Source: Ovis canadensis (taxonomy: Eukaryota; Chordata; Mammalia; Artiodactyla; Bovidae). From it: a stretch of 64,000 bases of DNA. The notes under the pieces were generated by a model. It had not been told where the DNA came from, did not search any database, and worked only from the letters and a program-made list of their open reading frames with translations. Where the stretch lies: assembly GCF_042477335.2 (NCBI RefSeq), contig NC_091255.1:38046501-38110500 (forward strand). The letters run 5' to 3'. Shown here piece after piece: positions 56,799-64,000 of the stretch; position 1 is the stretch's first letter; each line of letters starts with the position of its first letter. The position numbers and the translations under genes are program-made.

Positions 56799-57068
56799 GG
56801 GGGACTGCCCTGGTAGTCCAGTGGTTAAGGATCCACCTCCCAAATGCAGGGGACACAGGTTTGAACCCTGGTCCAGGAAGATCCCACATGCTGCGGAGCC
56901 CACTTGCCCAGCTACTGAAGCCCGAGCACCCCAGAGCCCGTGCTCTGCAACGAGAGAAGCCACCATGAGGAGAAGCCGCAGAGGGTAACTGGAGAGCGGC
57001 CCCTGCCCTCTGCAACCAGAGAGAACCCACACGCAGTAATGAAGACCCAGCACAGGCAAAAAAATTAT
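56799..57068 (+). mobile_element. CHR-type SINE, long form
   Basis: GACTGCCCTGGTAGTCCAGTG head, GGTTTGAACCCTGGTCC box B, ending GTAATGAAGACCCAGCAC with an A-rich tail. Confidence 0.85.
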
Positions 57069-57239
57069 TTTAAAAAAATGATTTGCCCCAACCAGATCTT
57101 GCGGGAAAATGCTCCCTTCCCCAAGGTTTTCTTCTGATTGTAAAATTAATAATTATACAAAAATTAAAACTAAGGAAATAGAAGATGAAAGCAAATCATA
57201 ACCTCCCACTCAGAGCTTAGTCACTAATGTTATATACTG

Positions 57240-58915
57240 CTTCCAAACATTGTATTCGTATTTGTCTTTTCAAAATAAAATGGGGCGACTTTTATGTATT
57301 TTTGTTAAAGCAATGCATGCTCACTGTAAAACCAAAATCCTATCATACAGAAATGTAATTGTAACCACCTTTGCTTTTATTTGACAGACTGTGGACATCC
57401 TTCCTTGTCAAGGACTTCAGATTCACATCATCATTTTTAAAAATTATTTATTTGGCTGCGCTGGCTCTTGGGGGCTGTATGTGGGATCCAGGTCCCTGAC
57501 CAGGGATGGAACCCAAGCCCCCTGCATTGGGAGCACGAGGTCTTAAGCCACTGGACCACCAGGGATGTTCCCGCATCATTTTCAATGGGGCCACACAATT
57601 CCATTTTGCAGAGGTACCATAATTTAACAAAGCTCACCTTTGAAAATATAGTGAGGAACACCCTTGCCTCTTCTAACATTTATCCAGTTATTTCTTTAGG
57701 ATAAACTTCTAAAAATGGGATTACTGAACCTAATGCTTTTGGCACATATAGACATGGTAATCTGAAGGACTATATCCATTTACAGTCCCCCACTCCCACT
57801 GTGGACGGCTCATTCCTGTCTTTGCCAACTCTGGGTATCACCACTCATTCGGGCTAGGTTTATAAGTGAACAAAGTGACTCACTGATGCTTTGCTTTCAT
57901 CATGAGCGAGGCTGAATCCCACCTGCTGCTGCCGGTCATTTGCTGTTCTATGAATAGTCTTCATGTCCTTTGTCCTTTTTCTCTCTAAATGTTAATCATT
58001 TTCTATTTCAAGAACTTTCATATATGAGAGATTTTAGTAACCTCTCATGTATATTGCAAATATTTTCCCCATTTGTTCCTCATCTCATGTGAGCCTCACA
58101 ACAATCCTGGGGGGAAGGGACTGGCAGAACAGGTGGAAATATCCCCACTTAATTGATGTGGAGACTGACTCAGTGAGGGATACTGGCTGGTGGTGAGAGG
58201 CCCTGGGTGGACCATGGTTTCCTTGCTGAGTCTGGTGGCACCAAGCTGTCCTGCTGCTCCAGCAGGGCCCTGACAGCATCCTCTAGTATTATGGGGGCCG
58301 GAGGAGGGCTGGGTTGTCCTTCTCCATGTATGAGGTGTGGGGTGAATGTCCACAATGGCATGGGACCAGGAGCCTTTCCTCCCTGGACTTCCCCAGGTGG
58401 GAATCCAGAGCTGGATCCTGGCTACGTCTCTCTCCAGTCAGATCGAACCCAAGGAAACAGTGATAAACCCCAGCGTCTCCACGTGCTGGCTAGCTGCCGC
58501 ACTTTATATTCCGCCAGTTCTATGTGAGGGTCCATTTCTCCTGAGCCGCCTCCTTATTGGGCAACATTCTTTTCAGTGTTTTGTCAACCTGAGAGATAAT
58601 ACCTCCACTGATTTAATTTGCATTATTTGACCACTATCGTTTTTTGTTGGCTTTTTTTTTTTTTTTGTAGGTATGGCTGTTAACTATTTGATATTCTTTT
58701 CTGAGCTCTTTATGTCCTTTGTCCAGCTCTCATGGGGTGCTCATCTTCTACTTCCTCATGGATTTGTAAACATTCCTTTCATATTAGTGATAGTAACTGT
58801 TGTATGATTTTGATTAAGCCTAGCAATGACTTACTCTATGCTTTTTGCCTTTATTTTCATGTTTACAAAGGATTTCACTACTATTTTAGTCTGCCTTTTA
58901 TGGTTGAACAAAAAC
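57240..58915 (-). mobile_element. Ancient L1 remnants, antisense
   Basis: Plus strand shows TACCATAATTTAACAAAGC, TTTAGGATAAACTTCTAAAA and TTGCAAATATTTTCCCC, typical of the antisense of L1 3' regions. Probably two or more pieces; 58086-58215 may be MIR or L2. Broken by a CHR SINE. Confidence 0.5.
57436..57572 (-). mobile_element. CHR-type SINE inside ancient L1
   Basis: TTTTAAAAATTATTTATTTGG tail side to CACTGGACCACCAGGG head side. Possible duplication CATCATTTTT / CATCATTTTC. Confidence 0.82.
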
Positions 58916-59296
58916 AGAAGCTCATGAGAAACTCCGGAGAGGGGGGCTGGGGTGGGGACGGCAGGTACTTTAAGAGTGGGCATAGGTGGGATCCGAACCC
59001 GGGACACCAAGGACTCCAAAGCACTCATCTCCAGACTCAGGAGCATATCCAACAGGGGGTGTAGAAAGAAAATATCAGCCCTTCTACTTATGTGCACATT
59101 AAGATTTTACAGGAAAACAGAACATACATAAGGTGTACAAAAATAAGTTCCATTTATAGAATAATTCTCAGGTATCCATCCTCCGGGCTAATAACACCAT
59201 TTACTTGCTGTCTTGTCCTTTCGAATTTGTTTTTTTCCATATGCTACCCCGACAACCACTTGCCAAATACGTCTGTGCAATAGCACACGTATAATG

Positions 59297-59765
59297 GAAG
59301 TGAAAGCCACTCAGTTGTGTCCGACTCTTTGCGACCCATGGACTATACAGTCCCTGGAATTCTCCAGGCCAGAATACTGGAGTGGGTAGCCTTTCCCTTC
59401 TCCAGGGGATCTTCCCAACCCAGGGATCAAACCCAGGTCTCTCGCATTACAGGTGGATCCTTTTTTTTTTTTTTTTTTAAATTTTATTTATTTGGCTGCT
59501 CTGGGTCTTAGTTGTAGCATGTGGGATCTAGCTCCCTGACCAGGGACTGAACCCAGGCCCCCTGCACTGGGAGCCCAGAGTTCCAGCCACCGGACCACCA
59601 GGGAAGTCCTTACAGGTGGATTCTTTACCAGCTGAGCCACAAGGGAAGCCCAAGAATGCTGGAGTGGGTAGCCTATCCCTTCTCCAGTGGATCTTCCCAA
59701 CCCAGGAATCGAACCAGGTCTCCTGCATTGCAGGCAGGTTCTCCACCAACTGAGCGGGGAAGCCC
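59297..59765 (-). mobile_element. Bov-tA variant with two tRNA-like heads, split by a CHR SINE
   Basis: Bov-A end at about 59297, first head interrupted after 59460, resumed at 59610, then a second head ending at about 59765. Same architecture as 3175-3526. Confidence 0.85.
59461..59609 (-). mobile_element. CHR-type SINE nested in Bov-tA
   Basis: Minus-strand copy with an 18-T tract at its left edge. The 14-bp target-site duplication is TTACAGGTGGATCC / TTACAGGTGGATTC (59447-59460; 59610-59623). Confidence 0.9.
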
Positions 59766-61130
59766 GCACGTATACTATATAATGTATAAATCAGTAAATG
59801 TGCATATATTGGAGGAGGCAGGTCAGGCTTTTGACTTTCAGCGACCGCCTCCCCCCCACCCCCAACCTCTGCCTGCTGGTTTCTTGCTCCACCCACAGGC
59901 TTCCTTTGCTGCCTGGTCTGCACCCAGTGCTTCAGTTTGCATATGGCTGGTGGAGGCTGCTCTGGCCTCCTTTCTTCAGCCCCCACTGCTGATCGGCAGG
60001 GCCTTCTTCTTCCTCTGTCCATGTTTCAGGGCTGGCTCCGGGCTGCGGTGGGGGCGACCCTGTGGTGCAGTGGGCAGCACTGCCCCCCAGGGACCCGCAC
60101 ATGTGGGCTGCCGCCCTCCTGCGTGTTCATTTTAAAGGAGGATGTAGCACTGGAATTCCTTTTTTCACTTTGTTAAGTTCATTAAGTTGCAGTAATCATT
60201 TTTAATAATCTTCACCAGCACAATATATCACCTTTGTTATACAGTCAAGTTTGATAAACCATGTATCTGTTTCCATACTTTTGTGATTTGATCCATCTGT
60301 TGAATGCTGGGTATTAAGTCATCATGGCTTTGTAATGTATTTTAATAACAGTAGACAAGTCCTTTCTCCTTGCTGTTATTTTTACTGTCTTCCCTTATTT
60401 GCCTGTATCTTGAACTGTTTTTCACATTTACTTTTCCAGGTTAATTTCAGAATCATTTTGTTGAGCTCTTAAAAAAACGCTGCTGCAAAGTATTAGTTCA
60501 CTAAGGAGTGTATTGTGTGTGTACCAAGTTACATACGCCATGCTTGTCCCTGTCAAGGGTGGGAGTTAATTCTTGCTGGGCTCCATAGCCCCACTCTCTT
60601 CTGTATCTCAGAGCCTTTCTGAGTCTGAGCTGAGCAGGAGATAAGCAATTTAGCCTCTCCCAGCTTCATTTAATCTCATCAGCCGTTCTCATCAGCCTGA
60701 CTGCACGAGGGCAGGCTGACGGTCAAATGCTCCTCATCTGGTTTCAATTCAATATTCGAAAATGCTCAAATGGAAACACTGCAATTAACCTTACAAAGCC
60801 TCACAGGCTAACCAAACAGCATATCTCTGCTTTTTGCTGGAATTACAGCAAGTCAGTGGAGAAACCGCTGGTATCCTAAGGCTGAACAGAAGTTCTGACA
60901 GGGAATGATGTATGTCCTTGATTAAAATTTTTAAATGGAGTGATCAGTTACCAGAAAATGGAATCTGTTTACTTGAGAGATGCTTTCAAATTATGTGTTT
61001 TATGGAAGCAAAATTAATTAAAGAGCTTCCTGGTCAGGGTAAGATGAATTACTTCATTATTCCTTACTGTTCTCCACTGGGGAAAAGTTGGTAGGCTCTC
61101 TGGTGTGGGGGTGGAGAGCTGACGTGCCGC
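59766..61130. other. Intergenic, no gene
   Basis: About 60230-60480 resembles antisense ancient L1 (ATGTATCTGTTTCCATAC, TTCAGAATCATTTTGTTGAG). The remainder is unassigned. Confidence 0.4.
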
Positions 61131-61131
61131 A

Positions 61132-61292
61132 GAGCAGTGGCTCTCAAACAGTTATGTGCACAAGAATCACATGGGATCTCGTTAAACTACAGCTTCCGAC
61201 TGGGGACACCTGCGTGGAGGCTGACTCTGCATTTCTGGTCAGCTCCCAGGTGACGCTGCAGGTACAGGACCACGTCTCAGTAGCCAGGTTGT
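61132..61292 (+). mobile_element. MER5-like hAT remnant
   Basis: CAGAGCAGTGGCTCTCAAAC at the left, with CACAAGAATCACATGGGATC and CCAGGTGACGCTGCAGG internally. Confidence 0.7.
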
Positions 61293-62560
61293 AGACAGAC
61301 TGGCAGACGGGTTCCCTCAGCCCTTCCTTCTTACACAGCAAGGACAGGTGGGATGGTCTCTACCACGTCTGATACATGATGACACCACGTCCTCCAAATC
61401 ACCACAGAGACCTGGGACTTTGAGACTGGGGGGCTTGGGCCCCAACTACAAAGTTCAACTTGGCCTCATACCTCTGAGTCATCCTGAAGGGAGACTAGAT
61501 AGGGGCTCCAGCTGTAGACCGCCCCCACGAGTACTTCACACGGCTCAAGGGCAGCACCCAGGACTCAGCGAGCACACAGACCACCAGCTCTACAGCAAGA
61601 CTGACAATGACCTAGTGCTGCTCACTGCACCTGCAGGGAACCTGTCCTCTGGTTAGTCCCCTCTTGGTGTCCTGGGTCCCAGAAAGTCCCCTCAAGCCTC
61701 TCAGAGCAGTACCAGCGTTCGCCTCGACCTCTGTCTGCTCTCCTGCAATTCTGAGTGGTGCTGATGAGCCCTTGTCTGATGGCCTGTGTCCCCTCCCAGC
61801 CCTGTTTTTCTGGCCCCAACCCACCTCTGCTTCATCAGAGCTCTCGGAGAGTCTCTGTTCAGCCCCTTCTTACCTGTGACCTGGTGGTGCTGGGTGTTCG
61901 AGACCCGGTCCAGGCTGTTGCAGCGAGGGCGAGTGATGGCCGATGCCTTCTCTACCTCATGCTGTTCTCTCTCAAGCCTGGCCTTCAGGAGGGCTCTTTG
62001 TCCCTTCCACCATTTTTTTTTTTTTTTAGCTATAAACAATCAAATGCATACATCTCAAGTTTATACTTCACACCTCTTGAGCTACACGAGTCACCAGCCA
62101 GCTCCAGCTCTGAGCATCTCCACTGCTCCTGGAAGGCCTCTGTGCCCTCAGTCCCTGCCCACCTCCTGCCACAGAGCACAGCTCTGATTCTCATCACAAC
62201 CATCCATTAGGTTTCCCTGTTCTCAGTGTCTCATCTCGTCGTCTATTTCTCGTGTTCTACAAATAACAAACCCAAGACAAGTGAGTTGGTCTTTCTGACC
62301 TGGTCCTGTAACTGAGAAGGACTCTGTGGCCTTCTCAGAACAGATTACCCTTCCCCTGTCCACATCCTCAGTCCGCCTCCTGTTTGCAGAAGAGCTTCTG
62401 CCTCCTTGGCCTTCCCTGAATTCCAAAGAGTAAAATTAATCTGAGAAGTGAAAAAATACAGAAAGGAAAATAGTCAAGACAAAATAAGAGTTTAGCCATT
62501 AAGAAAGTCAAGGTCCTTCAGTTGCTCCTCAAGGGCTACAAATAATATTTTGAGCCATTT
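61293..62560. other. Intergenic, no gene
   Basis: Nothing recognised apart from a T-rich tract at about 62011-62028. In other mammals SCO1 lies beyond this side, but no SCO1 exon is visible here. Confidence 0.4.
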
Positions 62561-64000
62561 CCTTTGCTTTGCAGATACCAAAACCCCCATAGGTGCACGA
62601 AGCTGACTGCATGTTCATCACAAGCACGCAGACTCCAGAGTAGTTGAAGCCAGGTTGATGGAGTTGACTCCTGATTACCTCACCACCAACCAATCAGAAC
62701 AATGTCCTCCAGCAGATCACACACCCCACGACACCTTCTCCCTCACCATGTCTTTAAAAACCTTTCTCGGAATTTATCAGGGAAGTTTGGGTCTTTAGAG
62801 CATGAGCTACCTGGACTCCGGGTTCAGTGCTGCGATAAATGCTGCACTTCCATTCACCACCACGGGGTGTCAGTAGACCGGCTTTACTGCGTGTGGGTGA
62901 GTATTTCTGCTTTATTGACTATGCCAAAGCCTTTGACTGTGTGGATCACAACAAACTGTGGAAAATTCTTAGAGATGGGAATACAAGACCATCTGACCTG
63001 CCTCTTGAGAAATCTGTATGCAGGTCAGGAAGCAACAGTTAGAACTGGACATGGAACAACAGACTGGTTCCAAATAGGAAAAGGAGTACGTCAAGGCTGT
63101 ATATTGTCACCCTGCTTATTTAACTTATATGCAGAGTACATCATGAGAAATGCTGGGCTGGAGGAAGCACAAGCTGGAATCAAGACTGCGGGGAGAAATA
63201 TCAATAACCTCAGATATGCAGATGACACCACCCTTATGGCAGAAAGTGAAGAACTAAAGAGCTTCTTGATGAAAGTGAAAGAGGAGAGTGAAAAAGTTGG
63301 CTTAAAGCTCAATATTCAGAAAACTAAGATCATGGCATCTGGTCCCATCACTTCATGGCAAATAGATGGGGAAACAGTGGCAGACTTTATTTTGGGGGGG
63401 CTCCAAAATCATGCAGATGGTGATTGCAGCCATGAAATTAAAAGATGCTTACTCCTTGGAAGGAAAGTTATGACCAACCTAGACAGCATATTAAAAAGCA
63501 GACATTACTCTGTCACAAAGGTCCATTTAGTCAAAGCTATGATTTTTCCAGTGGTCATGTATGGATGTGAGAGTTGGACTCTAAAGAAAGCTGAGTGCCG
63601 AAGAATTGGTGCTTTTGAACTGTGGTGTTGGAGAAGACTCTTGAGAGTCCTTTGGACTGCAAGGAGATCCAACCAGTCCATCCTAAAGGAAATCAGTCCT
63701 GAATATTCATTGGAAGGACTGATGCTGAAGCTGAAACTCCAATACTTTGGCCACCTGATGCACAGAACTGACTCAATGGAAAAGACCCTGATGCTGGGAA
63801 AGACTCAGGGGAGAGGAAAAGGGAATGACCGAGGATGAGATGGTTGGATGGCATCACCCACTCAAAGGACATGAGTTTGAGTAAGCTCTGGGAGCTGGTG
63901 ATGGGTAGGGAAGCCTGTTGTGCCGCAGTCCATGGGGTCGCAAAGAGTTGGGCATGAATGAGCAGCTGAACTGAACTGAGTGGGCCCAAGTTTGATTAGA
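62560..64000 (+). mobile_element. LTR of a class I-like endogenous retrovirus, interrupted by BovB
   Basis: The left part (about 62560-62899) has an LTR-like order: CCAATCAGAA (CCAAT box), CTTTAAAAACC (TATA-like), a degenerate poly(A) signal GATAAATG, then GTGTCAGTAGACCGGC. The LTR resumes at about 63981 (GGGCCCAAGTTTGATT) and runs off the window. No retroviral coding sequence is visible. Confidence 0.55.
62900..63980 (+). mobile_element. 5'-truncated BovB (RTE-type) LINE with open reverse-transcriptase frame
   Basis: BovB non-LTR retrotransposon fragment covering the C-terminal half of the reverse transcriptase. The YADD catalytic box is readable in LRYADDTTLM, with FQIGKGVRQGCILSPCLFN before it. 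The frame stays open from about codon 80 of a longer open frame starting at 62702 to a stop at 63838. One short frame jump occurs near 62940-62960, where the opening DYAKAFDCVDHNKLW lies in another frame. The non-coding 3' end finishes in CTGAACTGAACTGAG. No endonuclease domain remains. Confidence 0.9.

Noticed and set aside
58935-59060. tRNA-like box B (GATCCGAACCCGGGAC, minus-strand reading) suggesting a tRNA gene
   Set aside because: No foldable acceptor or anticodon arms around it; more likely a diverged MIR or other tRNA-derived SINE.
62702-63838. A 378-codon open frame as a host gene
   Set aside because: Its first part is LTR-like DNA and the rest is BovB reverse transcriptase; it is a transposon remnant.

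Overview
The window is nuclear DNA from a ruminant (Bovidae or Cervidae). It carries dozens of Bov-tA and BOV-A2 SINEs, BovB LINE pieces and CHR-type tRNA-Glu SINEs, a repeat set confined to ruminants and their relatives, plus L1, MIR, L2 and MER5-type repeats found across mammals. Nothing bacterial or viral-genomic is present apart from old LTR remnants. The species cannot be fixed from the sequence alone.

The only functional protein-coding gene I can support is MYH3, embryonic skeletal muscle myosin heavy chain, on the minus strand from a TATA promoter near 41.83 kb to a poly(A) signal at 20.79 kb. I placed 41 exons (two 5' non-coding, 39 coding). The coding lengths add to 5823 nt, exactly 1940 codons plus stop, with every splice phase consistent. 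The P-loop, switch I, switch II, loop 2, SH2/SH1 cysteines, two IQ segments and the full coiled-coil rod are all intact. One intron (38) uses a GC-AG boundary.

Layout. 0-20.7 kb: intergenic DNA downstream of MYH3 (in other mammals MYH2 lies further that way), with SINEs, ancient L1, a probable solo LTR, BovB ends and two clusters of muscle transcription-factor motifs (15.65-15.81 and 16.78-17.18 kb). 20.76-41.80 kb: MYH3, with SINE, BovB, L1, L2 and MIR insertions confined to introns. 41.8-42.2 kb: promoter region. 42.2-64 kb: upstream intergenic DNA (in other mammals SCO1 follows), dominated by a 5'-truncated L1 (46.3-49.6 kb) with a BOV-A2 inside it, an older L1 (49.7-51.8 kb), an RPS15A processed pseudogene interrupted by a SINE (53.5-54.2 kb), ancient antisense L1, and at the right edge an LTR interrupted by a BovB copy that still has a long open reverse-transcriptase frame.

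No novel multi-gene system was found. The best leads are the two candidate muscle enhancers, the GC-AG intron, a SINE lying about 13 nt from a 5' splice site, and several datable nested insertions.
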